Source: Mesorhizobium australicum (GTDB taxonomy: Bacteria; Pseudomonadota; Alphaproteobacteria; Rhizobiales; Rhizobiaceae). Taken from it: a stretch of DNA of 64,000 bases. Made by a program: the position numbers and the translations under genes. Below, in pieces: positions 49,464-57,950 of this stretch. The notes below the pieces were generated by a model, which made no database searches, had not been told where the DNA came from, and was given only the letters and a program-made list of their open reading frames with translations. Position 1 is the stretch's first letter. Every line of letters starts with the position of its first letter. The stretch is from the NCBI RefSeq assembly GCF_900177325.1, contig NZ_FXBL01000004.1:868001-932000 (forward strand), written 5' to 3'.

Positions 49464-49518
49464 CGCTTCCGACGACGATGAGGCGCGGCTTGCACCCGCG
49501 TGTTAGCCGATCTCCAAT

Positions 49519-49719
49519 CTAGTTGGGAGAGAAGAGCCGTTTTTGTGCAGGGTCGTATTGGATGTTCGGATCAGATCCCAACACCGTCATCACCGCCGTA
49601 AAGTTTGCGGCATCGAGGCTCGGCGTTGTCGCGACCGTCCCTCCTGCCAATGCAAGCTGAACGACGCCGATCTTCTGATCGATGTCCCAGGAACCACGAT
49701 AGTTCAAGACCTGCGGCAT
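49519..49719 (-). CDS. Small unknown protein between hrcA and grpE
   Basis: A 66-residue protein with no recognised family: MPQVLNYRGSWDIDQKIGVV, then a Thr/Ala-rich middle and a polar C-terminus. ATG 49719 has GGGAGG six bases upstream; a longer frame adds 12 residues. It has a ribosome site, an AT-rich upstream region and a strong terminator after it. The local base composition is lower in GC than grpE and hrcA, suggesting an inserted gene. Confidence 0.6.
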   Translation of the reverse strand: MPQVLNYRGSWDIDQKIGVVQLALAGGTVATTPSLDAANFTAVMTVLGSDPNIQYDPAQKRLFSPN

Positions 49720-49772
49720 GCCATCCTCCCATGATTGAGAAGATAGATAATACACGTATAGATAGAGAATGG

Positions 49773-50843
49773 CTACCGTAGCATCCGGCTGATCATCTGC
49801 GCGGTATAGTCCACCATCGGCACGATGCGGGCATAGTTCAGCCGTGTCGGGCCGATGACGCCGAGCGCGCCGACGACGCGGGAATCCTTGTCGCGGTAGG
49901 GCGCGACCACCAGCGACGAGCCGGACAGCGAGAACAGCTTGTTCTCCGAGCCGATGAAGATGCGCACGCCCGATCCGCCCTCGGCGAGGTCGAGAAGCTG
50001 CATCAGCCCGTCCTTGGTCTCGAGATCCTCGAACAGGTGGCGCAGCAGCTGGATATCGGCCTCGGCGGTGACGTTCTCCAAGAGGTTGGCGCGGCCGCGC
50101 ACGATCAGCGTCGCCGGCAGGCCGCCGTCGCCGCCCGACCAGACGGCCAGACCCTTGTCGACCAGATCCTGCGACAGCGCGTCGAGCGCCGTCTTGGTCT
50201 GCGCCTTGAGCCGGGCGACCTCGGCGCGGGCCTCGGCCAGCGTGCGCCCGACGATATGGGCGTTGAGGAAGTTCGACGCCTCCATGAGCTGCGAGGTGGT
50301 CACGCCCGGCGGCAGCTCGACGATGCGGTTCTCCACGTCCCCATTCTGCGACACCAGCACGGCGAGCGCCCGGGTCGGCTCGAGCTGGATGAATTCAAGA
50401 TGCTTCAGTGGCACTTCGTTCTTGGCGGCTACGACGAGGCCGGCGCCGCGCGACATGCCCGACAGCATCTGGCTCGCCTCGGTCAGCATCTGCTCCAGCG
50501 TCGATCCGGAACCGGAGGCCTTCACCTGCGCGTCGATCGTGCGCCGCTCCTCCTCGGACAGGTCGCCCAGCTCCATGAAGGCGTCGACGAAGAAGCGCAG
50601 GCCCTTCTGGGTCGGCAGGCGGCCGGCCGAGATGTGCGGCGCGTAGATGAGGCCGAGCTGCTCCAGGTCGCTCATCACGTTGCGCACGGTCGCCGGCGAC
50701 AGCGAGGCGGGCAGCATGCGCGACAGGTTGCGCGAGCCGAGCGGCTCGCCGTCGCGCAAGTAGGAATCGACGATCGCCCGGAAGATGTCCCGGGAGCGGA
50801 CGTCGAGCGACTGGAGATTCTGATCGAAGACCGGGTTCGTCAT
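49773..50843 (-). CDS. hrcA: Heat-inducible transcription repressor HrcA
   Basis: Repressor of groESL-type heat-shock genes via the CIRCE operator. The 356-residue protein has an N-terminal winged helix ([43 protein letters not shown]) and a C-terminal sensor domain ending in [29 protein letters not shown]. Start 50843 ([10 protein letters not shown]) gives the normal length. It is divergent from rph. Confidence 0.95.
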   Translation of the reverse strand: MTNPVFDQNLQSLDVRSRDIFRAIVDSYLRDGEPLGSRNLSRMLPASLSPATVRNVMSDLEQLGLIYAPHISAGRLPTQKGLRFFVDAFMELGDLSEEERRTIDAQVKASGSGSTLEQMLTEASQMLSGMSRGAGLVVAAKNEVPLKHLEFIQLEPTRALAVLVSQNGDVENRIVELPPGVTTSQLMEASNFLNAHIVGRTLAEARAEVARLKAQTKTALDALSQDLVDKGLAVWSGGDGGLPATLIVRGRANLLENVTAEADIQLLRHLFEDLETKDGLMQLLDLAEGGSGVRIFIGSENKLFSLSGSSLVVAPYRDKDSRVVGALGVIGPTRLNYARIVPMVDYTAQMISRMLR

Positions 50844-50988
50844 GGCCGGAGGATGGGACCGGAGCGCTGGATTCTGTGCAGAAGAATATAGTCGGGTGCG
50901 CGACCCGTGCAACCGAGCCGGCGTTTCGGTTGCTCCGCGCCTAGACTGCGTCTACAAGCGCCCTTCTCCAGCCAACCGGAACCGAGTC

Positions 50989-51705
50989 ATGCGTCCTTCC
51001 AAGCGCCAGCCCGACGAGATGCGGGCCATTTCCTTCGAACGCGGCATTTCCAAACATGCCGAGGGCTCGTGCCTCGTCAAGTTCGGCGACACGCATGTCC
51101 TGTGCACCGCGAGTCTCGAGGAAAAAGTGCCCGGCTGGCTGCGCAATACCGGCAAGGGCTGGGTCACCGCCGAATACGGCATGCTGCCGCGCTCGACCGG
51201 CGACCGTATGCGCCGCGAGGCGGCGAGCGGCAAGCAGGGCGGCCGCACCATGGAAATCCAGCGCCTCATCGGCCGCTCGCTGCGCTCCGTCGTCGACCTG
51301 CAGGCACTCGGCGAGGTGCAGATCACGGTCGACTGCGACGTGATCCAGGCCGACGGCGGCACGCGCACGGCGGCGATCACCGGCGGCTTCGTCGCGCTGC
51401 ACGACTGCCTCTCCTGGATGGCGGCGCGCAAGATGACCGACGTCTCCAAAGTGCTGAAGGACCACGTCGCGGCAATTTCCTGCGGCATCCACGACGGCGT
51501 TCCGGTGCTCGATCTCGACTATCTGGAGGACTCCTCCGCTGGCACCGACGCCAACTTCGTCATGACCGGGAAGGGCGGCATTGTCGAAATCCAGGGCACG
51601 GCGGAAGGAATCCCCTTCACCGAGGAGGAATTCGCCGCGCTGATGGGGCTCGCCAAGAAGGGTATTGCCCGGCTGGTCGACCTGCAGAAGATGGCGGTGG
51701 CGTAA
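50989..51705 (+). CDS. rph: Ribonuclease PH
   Basis: Phosphorolytic 3'-5' exoribonuclease that trims tRNA 3' ends. The 238-residue protein has the opening [51 protein letters not shown] and the catalytic/phosphate block [22 protein letters not shown] 50989 matches the family start. It begins a plus-strand run with a VOC protein, rdgB and hemW. Confidence 0.96.
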   Translation: MRPSKRQPDEMRAISFERGISKHAEGSCLVKFGDTHVLCTASLEEKVPGWLRNTGKGWVTAEYGMLPRSTGDRMRREAASGKQGGRTMEIQRLIGRSLRSVVDLQALGEVQITVDCDVIQADGGTRTAAITGGFVALHDCLSWMAARKMTDVSKVLKDHVAAISCGIHDGVPVLDLDYLEDSSAGTDANFVMTGKGGIVEIQGTAEGIPFTEEEFAALMGLAKKGIARLVDLQKMAVA

Positions 51706-51739
51706 GCCTCCGGCATCAGGCCCCTGCAAGGAGCTGCCG

Positions 51740-52150
51740 ATGAAACCCTCCGCCGTCCTCGAATCCGCCCTCTACGTCACCGACCTCGCCGCCGCCGAGC
51801 ATTTCTACGGCGCGGTGCTCGGGCTGGAGCCGCTCGGCAGGGTCGAGGGGCGGCACGCTTTCTTCAGATGCGGCGGAAGCGTCGTGCTCCTGTTCAGCGC
51901 CGAGGCGACCCGGCATCCGCCGGCACCCGATGCGCGCCTGCCGGTGCCGCCGCATGGCACCGTGGGCGAGGGACATCTTTGCTTCGCGGCGACCGAGGCG
52001 GAGATCGACCGCTGGAAGGCGCATCTGATCGAAGCCGGTGTGGCGATCGAGGCCGAGTTCGAATGGCCGCAAGGCGGCCGCTCCATTTATTTCCGCGATC
52101 CGTCGGGCAATTCGCTCGAATTCGCCAATCCATCCATCTGGGGGCTCTGA
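51740..52150 (+). CDS. VOC superfamily (glyoxalase/dioxygenase-like) protein
   Basis: A 136-residue two-module VOC protein: [32 protein letters not shown] and [57 protein letters not shown]. Metal-ligand His and Glu positions are plausible (GEGHLCF, LEFAN). The substrate is unknown; fosfomycin-resistance-like or glyoxalase-like roles cannot be told apart. Its stop shares a base with the rdgB ATG, so the two are coupled. Confidence 0.87.
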   Translation: MKPSAVLESALYVTDLAAAEHFYGAVLGLEPLGRVEGRHAFFRCGGSVVLLFSAEATRHPPAPDARLPVPPHGTVGEGHLCFAATEAEIDRWKAHLIEAGVAIEAEFEWPQGGRSIYFRDPSGNSLEFANPSIWGL

Positions 52151-52794
52151 TGAGGGATCTCGGCAAGCGCATCGTCGTCGCCAGCCACAATGCCGGCAAG
52201 CTGGCGGAGTTCGCCGACCTTCTGGCGCCGTTCGGGCTGGAGGCGAGGTCCGCCAAGGAATACGGCCTGCCGGAGCCGGAGGAGACGGGGACGACTTTCG
52301 AGCAGAACGCCTACATCAAGGCCTATGCGGCTGCGTCCGCCACCGGCCTGCCGGCCATGTCGGACGATTCCGGCCTGGTGGTCGACGCGCTGGACGGCGC
52401 GCCCGGCGTCTACACGGCGGACTGGGCGACGAAGCCGGACGGCACGCGCGACTTCATGATGGCGATGCAGAAGACCGAGGATGCGTTGCAGAAGGCGGGT
52501 GCGACCGTGCCGGACCAGCGCACCGGCCGCTTCGTCGCGGTCATCTGCCTTTGCTTCCCCGACGGCGAGGCGGAGTATTTCCGCGGCGAGGCCGAAGGCA
52601 CGCTGGTCTGGCCGCCGCGCGGAACCAGTGGCTTCGGCTACGATCCGGTCTTCCTGCCCGACGGGCATTCGCGTACCTTTGGCGAGATGACCGCCGAGGA
52701 AAAGCACGGCTGGAAGCCCGGCATGGAAACCGCCACCTCGCACCGCGCCTGCGCCTTCAAGAAGTTCGCCGAGGCGAGATTGGGGTTGAAGTGA
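52150..52794 (+). CDS. rdgB: Non-canonical purine NTP pyrophosphatase (RdgB/HAM1)
   Basis: Removes ITP, dITP and XTP from nucleotide pools. The 214-residue protein has [66 protein letters not shown] and TSHRACAF, the full family set. Start overlaps the VOC gene's stop. Palindromic repeats follow it before hemW. Confidence 0.95.
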   Translation: MRDLGKRIVVASHNAGKLAEFADLLAPFGLEARSAKEYGLPEPEETGTTFEQNAYIKAYAAASATGLPAMSDDSGLVVDALDGAPGVYTADWATKPDGTRDFMMAMQKTEDALQKAGATVPDQRTGRFVAVICLCFPDGEAEYFRGEAEGTLVWPPRGTSGFGYDPVFLPDGHSRTFGEMTAEEKHGWKPGMETATSHRACAFKKFAEARLGLK

Positions 52795-52806
52795 CCTCGG
52801 TCGGCC

Positions 52807-52931
52807 GCCCCCTCACCGCATCGCTTCGCTCGGCACCTCTCCCCGAGGGGAGAGGAGGACGCGGTGGCGACGCGGCGCCCTTCTTCTTCCCGGCGGGGAG
52901 AAGGTGGCCCGAAGGGCCGGATGAGGGGGCG
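52807..52931. repeat. REP-like palindromes between rdgB and hemW
   Basis: CCTCTCCCCGAGGGGAGAGG (52836-52855) is a perfect palindrome. A second hairpin (CTTCTTCCC/GGGGAGAAG) lies at about 52880-52902. Outer ends CGCCCCCTCA and TGAGGGGGCG are inverted. The element reaches the hemW GTG start. Confidence 0.82.
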
Positions 52932-54100
52932 TGCTAGTGCGGTTGCTCACCGACCCCGGCTTCGGCGTCTACCTGCACTGGCCGTTCTGCGCGGCGAAGT
53001 GTCCGTATTGCGACTTCAACAGCCATGTCCGCCACCAGCCGCCGGACCAGGCGCGTTTCGCGCAGGCCTTTCGCCGCGAGCTGGAGCACTTCCGCGCTCG
53101 CACCGGGCCGCGCGAAGTGACGTCGATCTTCCTCGGCGGCGGCACGCCGTCGCTGATGGAGCCTGAGACCGTCGGCGCGCTGCTCGATACAGTGGCGGAG
53201 CTCTGGACCGTGCCGGAGGGCATCGAGGTGACGCTGGAGGCCAATCCCTCCTCGGTCGAAGCCGGGCGCTTCCGCGGCTACCGCGCCGCCGGCGTCAACC
53301 GCGTCTCGCTCGGCGTCCAGGCTCTGAACGATCCGGACCTGCGCTTCCTAGGCCGGCTGCACGACGTGGCGGAGGCCAAGCGCGCCATCGGGCTGGCGCG
53401 TGACATCTTTCCGCGGCTTTCCTTCGACCTGATCTATGCCCGTCCCGGCCAGTCGCTCGACGCCTGGCAGCGCGAGCTCGGCGAGGCGATCGACCTCGCG
53501 GCCGACCACCTGTCGCTGTACCAGCTAACCATCGAGGAAGGCACGCGCTTCCATGCGCTTCACGCGGCGGGCAAGTTCGTCATGCCCGATCCGGATCTCT
53601 CGGCCGACCTCTATGCGCTGACGCAGTCGGTGACGGCCCAGCGCGGCCTGCCGGCCTACGAGATCTCCAATCACGCCAGGCCGGGCGCGGAAAGCCAGCA
53701 CAACCTCGTCTACTGGCGCTACGGCGAATATGTCGGCGCCGGCCCCGGCGCGCATGGGCGCTTCGTCGAGAATGGCCGCCGCGTCGTCACCTTCACCGAG
53801 AAGATGCCGGAGACCTGGGCCAATCTGGTCGAGGCCAACGGCCACGGCGTGGTGGGCGGCGAGGTCCTCCACCGGAGCGAGGAGGCCGACGAGTTCCTGA
53901 TGATGGGGCTGCGGCTTGCCGAAGGCATCGACCTCGCCCGCTACGAGGACATGGCCGACCAGCCGCTGTCCTTGAAGCGTATCGCCGTGCTGCAGGGCGA
54001 GGGGCTGGTCGAATCGTTGGGCAATTCCCGGCTGCGCGCCACGCCGACCGGCATGATCGTGCTCGACGCCCTCGTTGCCGATCTCGCGCGGACCGACTAG
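52931..54100 (+). CDS. hemW: Radical SAM heme chaperone HemW
   Basis: Coproporphyrinogen-dehydrogenase-like radical SAM protein that delivers heme to respiratory proteins. The 389-residue protein has VYLHWPFCAAKCPYCDFNSH. The CxxxCxxC cluster is followed by Phe rather than the fourth Cys of HemN, which marks HemW. SIFLGGGTPSLM and YARPGQSLDAWQREL follow. The start is GTG 52931 (another GTG two codons on), at the edge of a palindromic repeat, and no good ribosome site is seen. Confidence 0.93.
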   Translation: MLVRLLTDPGFGVYLHWPFCAAKCPYCDFNSHVRHQPPDQARFAQAFRRELEHFRARTGPREVTSIFLGGGTPSLMEPETVGALLDTVAELWTVPEGIEVTLEANPSSVEAGRFRGYRAAGVNRVSLGVQALNDPDLRFLGRLHDVAEAKRAIGLARDIFPRLSFDLIYARPGQSLDAWQRELGEAIDLAADHLSLYQLTIEEGTRFHALHAAGKFVMPDPDLSADLYALTQSVTAQRGLPAYEISNHARPGAESQHNLVYWRYGEYVGAGPGAHGRFVENGRRVVTFTEKMPETWANLVEANGHGVVGGEVLHRSEEADEFLMMGLRLAEGIDLARYEDMADQPLSLKRIAVLQGEGLVESLGNSRLRATPTGMIVLDALVADLARTD

Positions 54101-54297
54101 CGCTTGACGACGCTGAATTTGTTTTCCGGGAGTTTCGAACCCTGCACGCCGCCTTCGCGGCGATGAGGGTCGGCCCTGCCACCCGGATCGCCGGCGGGGC
54201 CGTCCTGGTCGCCGTCCGCTGAGCGGGCACCCTGCGATGCGTCCATCGTATGGACGAGATACTCGATCTTCGCCGAGAAGCGTGCAGCGGCGCTCAT
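54097..54297 (-). CDS. Small hypothetical protein, 66 residues, second of a pair
   Basis: Unrecognised. It has a helical N-terminus (AARFSAKIEYLVHTM) followed by a Gly/Asp/Arg-rich low-complexity segment and a basic C-terminus. Its ATG overlaps the stop of the gene upstream (ATGA), which is the main evidence that it is real. Its stop codon overlaps the end of the convergent hemW by four bases. Confidence 0.55.
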   Translation of the reverse strand: MSAAARFSAKIEYLVHTMDASQGARSADGDQDGPAGDPGGRADPHRREGGVQGSKLPENKFSVVKR

Positions 54298-54476
54298 GAG
54301 CGGGGCAGCCGCTCCCAGGGCTTCGGCAGGTTGACCGGCAGCGGCGTTGCCGGCTGGGTCGCGGCGTCCTTGACGTCGGCCCGCCGCAGGGCTGGCGGCC
54401 GCGGCGGCTTTTCCTTCCGGCGCTCGCGTCCGGCATAGTAGGGTTCGTAGCTGTCGTGAATGAGCAGGCCGTCCAT
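54294..54476 (-). CDS. Small hypothetical protein, 60 residues, first of a pair
   Basis: Unrecognised, Pro/Arg/Lys-rich: MDGLLIHDSYEPYYAGRERR near the start and PVNLPKPWERLPRS at the end. ATG 54476 has a strong AGGAGG six bases upstream. It is coupled to the 66-residue gene by ATGA and forms a two-gene minus-strand unit wedged between hemW and rsmI. Confidence 0.6.
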   Translation of the reverse strand: MDGLLIHDSYEPYYAGRERRKEKPPRPPALRRADVKDAATQPATPLPVNLPKPWERLPRS

Positions 54477-54592
54477 CCTTCGCCTCCTGATGTCCGATGC
54501 CTAAATCCGCCGAATCGGTTTTCGTTCCCGATCGTGGCGCGGGCGTGGCGATGCTCTTCCCTTGGACCGGACGGGCATGCGACACACGGCGC

Positions 54593-55513
54593 ATGAGCAG
54601 GCACGACACATCTCCCGAAGCCTCGCCGCGCCGGACCTTCCTCGTCGGTGAGGCGGAGGTCGTCGCGCGTCCGCTGGAGCCGGCGCTCTATCTGGTCGCA
54701 ACGCCGATCGGCAACCTCGGCGACATCACGCTGCGCGCGCTGGAGACGCTCGCTGCGGCGGACGTGCTGGCCTGCGAGGACACGCGCGTCACCCGCAACC
54801 TGCTCTCGCGCTACGGCATCCGCCAGCGGCCGGTGTCCTATCACGAGCACAATGCCGCCGAGGCCGGCCCCGGCCTGATCGCGGCCCTTGCCGAGGGCAA
54901 GAGCGTCGCGCTTGTCTCCGATGCGGGCACGCCGCTGGTGTCCGATCCCGGCTATCGGCTGGTGGGCGAGGCGATCGGCGCGGGGCACCGCGTCGTGCCG
55001 ATCCCCGGCGCATCGGCGCCACTCGCCGCGCTGACCGCCAGCGGCCTGCCGTCGGATGCATTCCTGTTCGCCGGCTTTTTGCCGGTGAAGGACGGCCAGC
55101 GCAGGCAGCGGCTGGAAGCTTTGAAGGCGGTGCCGGCGACGCTGATCTTCTTCGAATCGCCGCGCCGTCTCGACGATGCGCTGGCGGCGATGGCCGAGGT
55201 GCTCGGCGACCGTCCGGCCGTGGTCGGGCGCGAGCTGACGAAGACCTTCGAGGAGTTCCGCCGCGCCGGTCTTGCCGACCTCGCCGCGCACTATGGCTCG
55301 GTCGATGCGCCCAAGGGCGAGGTGGTGATCTGCGTCGGTCCGCCGGCTGAGGAGGTGGCAGACGTCGAGGATGTCGACCGGCTCCTCGTCTCGCTGGCGG
55401 CGGAAATGTCGGCGTCGAAGGCCGCCGCCGAGGCGGCGCGGCTGACCGGGCAGCCGAAACCCGGCCTTTATCGCCGGCTCCTCGAACTCAAGGGGGAGGG
55501 CGGTGGCGCCTGA
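54593..55513 (+). CDS. rsmI: 16S rRNA (cytidine(1402)-2'-O)-methyltransferase
   Basis: SAM-dependent methylation of C1402 in the 30S decoding centre. The 306-residue protein has [49 protein letters not shown] and [19 protein letters not shown]. Start 54593 ([12 protein letters not shown]) is preferred to an ATG 32 codons earlier, whose extension looks like translated leader. The end overlaps the YraN gene by 11 bp. Confidence 0.95.
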   Translation: MSRHDTSPEASPRRTFLVGEAEVVARPLEPALYLVATPIGNLGDITLRALETLAAADVLACEDTRVTRNLLSRYGIRQRPVSYHEHNAAEAGPGLIAALAEGKSVALVSDAGTPLVSDPGYRLVGEAIGAGHRVVPIPGASAPLAALTASGLPSDAFLFAGFLPVKDGQRRQRLEALKAVPATLIFFESPRRLDDALAAMAEVLGDRPAVVGRELTKTFEEFRRAGLADLAAHYGSVDAPKGEVVICVGPPAEEVADVEDVDRLLVSLAAEMSASKAAAEAARLTGQPKPGLYRRLLELKGEGGGA

Positions 55514-55880
55514 CGGCCGTCGCAAACGCCTGCGCGCCTATCGCCTCGGCTTCCGGGGCGAGTTCCTCGCTTCGGTCGCCCTGATGGCCAAGGGCTACCG
55601 CATCGTCGCGCGGCGCTATCGCACCAAGCTCGGCGAGATCGACCTGATCGCCCGGCGCGGCGACCTGATCGCCATCGTCGAGGTCAAGGCGCGGCCGACG
55701 CTGGCGCAGGCGATGGATGCGATCGGTCGCGAGTCGGCCTGGCGCATCGAGGGCGCGGCCGACATGTGGCTGTCGTGCCAGCGCGATTTCCCGCGCCTGT
55801 CGGTGCGCTTCGACATGGTGGCGGTGCTGCCGTGGCGCTGGCCGGTGCATGTCGAGAATGTTTTTTCAGGCAGGCGGTAG
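55503..55880 (+). CDS. YraN/UPF0102 family protein
   Basis: A 125-residue Holliday-junction-resolvase-like fold protein: [51 protein letters not shown], with the nuclease-type E-D-ExK arrangement. A biochemical role is unproven for most members. GTG start, overlapping rsmI by 11 bp, the conserved rsmI-yraN pairing. Confidence 0.92.
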   Translation: MAPDGRRKRLRAYRLGFRGEFLASVALMAKGYRIVARRYRTKLGEIDLIARRGDLIAIVEVKARPTLAQAMDAIGRESAWRIEGAADMWLSCQRDFPRLSVRFDMVAVLPWRWPVHVENVFSGRR

Positions 55881-55959
55881 CCGCACCTCATACTTCCCTT
55901 GCGGAACGACGACATCCCCTGCACTCTGAATGGTCTCAATAACCTTCGGAGTTATCGAT

Positions 55960-56781
55960 ATGTGTCACGCCTGCGTTATCGAGAACGTCAAGTCGAACAT
56001 GCTGTCGCGCCGCGCCTTGTTCCGCGGTCTCGCCGGGGCGGGTGCTGTCGCCGCTGTCGCGTCGGCTCCTGCGCCGCTGTTTGCCCAGTCCGCCGCGCCC
56101 GGTAAGGCGCATGACCTGACCCACGAGCTCTACGACAAATTCCCGACCTACTTCGGCGCCCAGCAGTTCTGGATGGATCAGAAGTTCAGCCATGCGAAGG
56201 ACACGTTCAACCTGTTCGAATGGCGGCTGAGCGAGCACACCGGCACTCATATCGATGCGCCGCTGCATTTCACCGCCGACGGCAAGTCGGTTGCCGAACT
56301 GCCGGTGGAGGACCTCGTCGGGCCGCTCGTCGTCATCGACATCAAGGCCAAGGCCGCCGACAACCCGGATGCGCAGGTGACGCCCGAAGATATCAAGGCT
56401 TGGACCGACGCCAACGGGCCGCTGCCGGACGGCGCGGTGGTGGCGATGAACTCGGGCTGGTCGGCGCATGTCGCCACCGACAAGTTCCGCAACCTCGGCG
56501 CCGACGGCAAGACGATGCACTTCCCCGGCTTCCACGTCGACGCCATTAAGCAGCTTCTCGAAGGGTCGACCAAGGCGATCGCGGTCGACACGCTGTCGCT
56601 CGACTTCGGCCAGTCGCCCGACTTCATCGTCCACAACACCTGGCTGCCTGCCGGCCGCTACGGCATCGAGGGCATCACCAACCTCGACGCCCTGCCTGCC
56701 AAGGGCGCAACCATCGTCGTCGGCGCGCCGAAGGTGAAGGGCGGCACCGGCGGCCCGGCGCGGGTGTTTGCGCTCGTGTAA
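55960..56781 (+). CDS. Tat-exported cyclase family metal-dependent hydrolase
   Basis: A 273-residue protein of the kynurenine-formamidase-like cyclase family. The leader NMLSRRALFRGLAGAGAVAAVAS carries a twin-arginine motif, so it should be folded before export to the periplasm. The metal-binding HTGTHIDAPLHF signature and GFHVDAIKQLLEG are present. ATG 55960 (MCHACVIENV) is chosen over one ten codons earlier. The substrate (amide or lactone) is unknown. Confidence 0.87.
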   Translation: MCHACVIENVKSNMLSRRALFRGLAGAGAVAAVASAPAPLFAQSAAPGKAHDLTHELYDKFPTYFGAQQFWMDQKFSHAKDTFNLFEWRLSEHTGTHIDAPLHFTADGKSVAELPVEDLVGPLVVIDIKAKAADNPDAQVTPEDIKAWTDANGPLPDGAVVAMNSGWSAHVATDKFRNLGADGKTMHFPGFHVDAIKQLLEGSTKAIAVDTLSLDFGQSPDFIVHNTWLPAGRYGIEGITNLDALPAKGATIVVGAPKVKGGTGGPARVFALV

Positions 56782-56785
56782 CGGC

Positions 56786-57547
56786 CTATCGCGCCGCCAA
56801 CACCGCCAGTCGCGGGTCGGCGGCGAAGAGCGCGATCGGAAACGACAGGCGAGCCTCGGGGCGGTCGCACAGCGCGATCGCCTCACGGGCCGAGAAGCCG
56901 ATGCGCCATGTGGCGTATCGGGCAGGCGCCGGTGCGGAGAAGGCGAGACAGGACAGGAGCGCCAGGTTCGCCCTGCCGTGCGGATCGCGGATCGATCGGT
57001 AGCGGATCGCGGTCACTCCGGCCGCGCGGGCGGCGTCAGCCAGATCGAGGCAGGCCGAATAGTCGGCCGGATGGGTCCAGAGCGCTGCATCGGAGGAGAA
57101 TGGCGCCGCCGTCAGGTCGATGGCGGCGTCGACGCGGAAGGCTACCTCGAACCCGGTGAATTCGAGCGGATTGCGCGGAAAGGGCGTCGTCGGACTCTCG
57201 GCGAAGAAGAGCAGCCGGTAGAAGACGGTCTCTGCCACCGCGGTTTCAGGGTGCTCGGCCGCATAATAGACGCCTGGCGAATAGCCTTCGCGCCGGAACC
57301 TCGAACTCCCAGGATATCGTCCGTATCGGAACGGCGTCGACAGGAGGTAGTGGAGGCCGGAACATTCGGGCGGGCCGGGCGGCTTCGTCCGTTCCAGTTC
57401 CTCCTCCAGCAGCGCCTGCTCTTCCAGCGTGTCGACCAGTTTCATCGTCGACACGCGATGCTGCGCCTCGACGAGGCGCCAGCAATCGCCGCCGAGCGGC
57501 CTCGCCTCAGACCGGAGCGCGTCGGGCGTCCAGATAGGCGAGGACAT
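56786..57547 (-). CDS. RES-domain toxin
   Basis: A 253-residue protein with a RES domain named for conserved Arg, Glu and Ser: Arg in STPFRYGRYPGSSRFRR, Glu in YYAAEHPETAVAETVFYR and Ser in LALLSCLAF. RES toxins degrade NAD+ or ADP-ribosylate targets, with the paired Xre/MbcA-type protein as antitoxin. Its ATG lies 41 bp inside the end of the antitoxin gene, a typical TA overlap. It is longer than minimal RES toxins because of a roughly 60-residue N-terminal extension. Confidence 0.87.
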   Translation of the reverse strand: MSSPIWTPDALRSEARPLGGDCWRLVEAQHRVSTMKLVDTLEEQALLEEELERTKPPGPPECSGLHYLLSTPFRYGRYPGSSRFRREGYSPGVYYAAEHPETAVAETVFYRLLFFAESPTTPFPRNPLEFTGFEVAFRVDAAIDLTAAPFSSDAALWTHPADYSACLDLADAARAAGVTAIRYRSIRDPHGRANLALLSCLAFSAPAPARYATWRIGFSAREAIALCDRPEARLSFPIALFAADPRLAVLAAR

Positions 57548-57887
57548 GGGTGAGCCCGTCTATGCTTCTGATGCGCGCCAGCGGCTGTCCGCCCAGCGCG
57601 AGGTTCTCGGCGCGCAGCCAGTGGCGCGAGGCAGCATCGTCTCCGCCCATGATGGCGTCCAGCGCGCGGTAGAGCCTGACGAAAAGCAGCGCCAGCTCAT
57701 AGGGCTTGCCGGAGAGGCGGAAGCTGGCGTCGCCCCGCTTCATCCGCGACAGGCTTGCCTCCGACACGCCAATGATCGCGGCGAGATCCCTGCCCGAAAC
57801 ATCGAGCAGATCAGCGGCCCGTGTTACGGCCTTGGCGGCGACCACGGAAGTGTCCAGCGGGTGGTCGAGTTTGAGCGCGGTCGACAC
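57507..57887 (-). CDS. Xre/MbcA/ParS-type antitoxin (DUF2384)
   Basis: A 126-residue protein: Xre-like HTH in the middle (AADLLDVSGRDLAAIIGVSEASLSRMKRGDASF) and a C-terminal MbcA/ParS toxin-binding domain (ASRHWLRAENLALGGQPLARIRSIDGLTHVLAYLDARRAPV). GTG 57887 has AAAGGA eight bases upstream; an ATG 18 codons earlier lacks one. It precedes and overlaps the RES gene. The HTH suggests autoregulation of the pair. Confidence 0.87.
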   Translation of the reverse strand: MSTALKLDHPLDTSVVAAKAVTRAADLLDVSGRDLAAIIGVSEASLSRMKRGDASFRLSGKPYELALLFVRLYRALDAIMGGDDAASRHWLRAENLALGGQPLARIRSIDGLTHVLAYLDARRAPV

Positions 57888-57950
57888 AGCAAAATCCTTT
57901 CTGTTGAAAGGAAATATAGATCTTCTTTCGCAAGAAATCAAACCTGCGAC

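Noticed and set aside
49246..50988. CIRCE operator expected near hrcA or grpE
   Set aside because: I looked for TTAGCACTC-N9-GAGTGCTAA in the regions ahead of both genes and found nothing close.
53525..55525. A 666-codon minus-strand frame opposite hemW, the small gene pair and rsmI
   Set aside because: It is antisense to genes with full catalytic motifs and has no recognisable domain.
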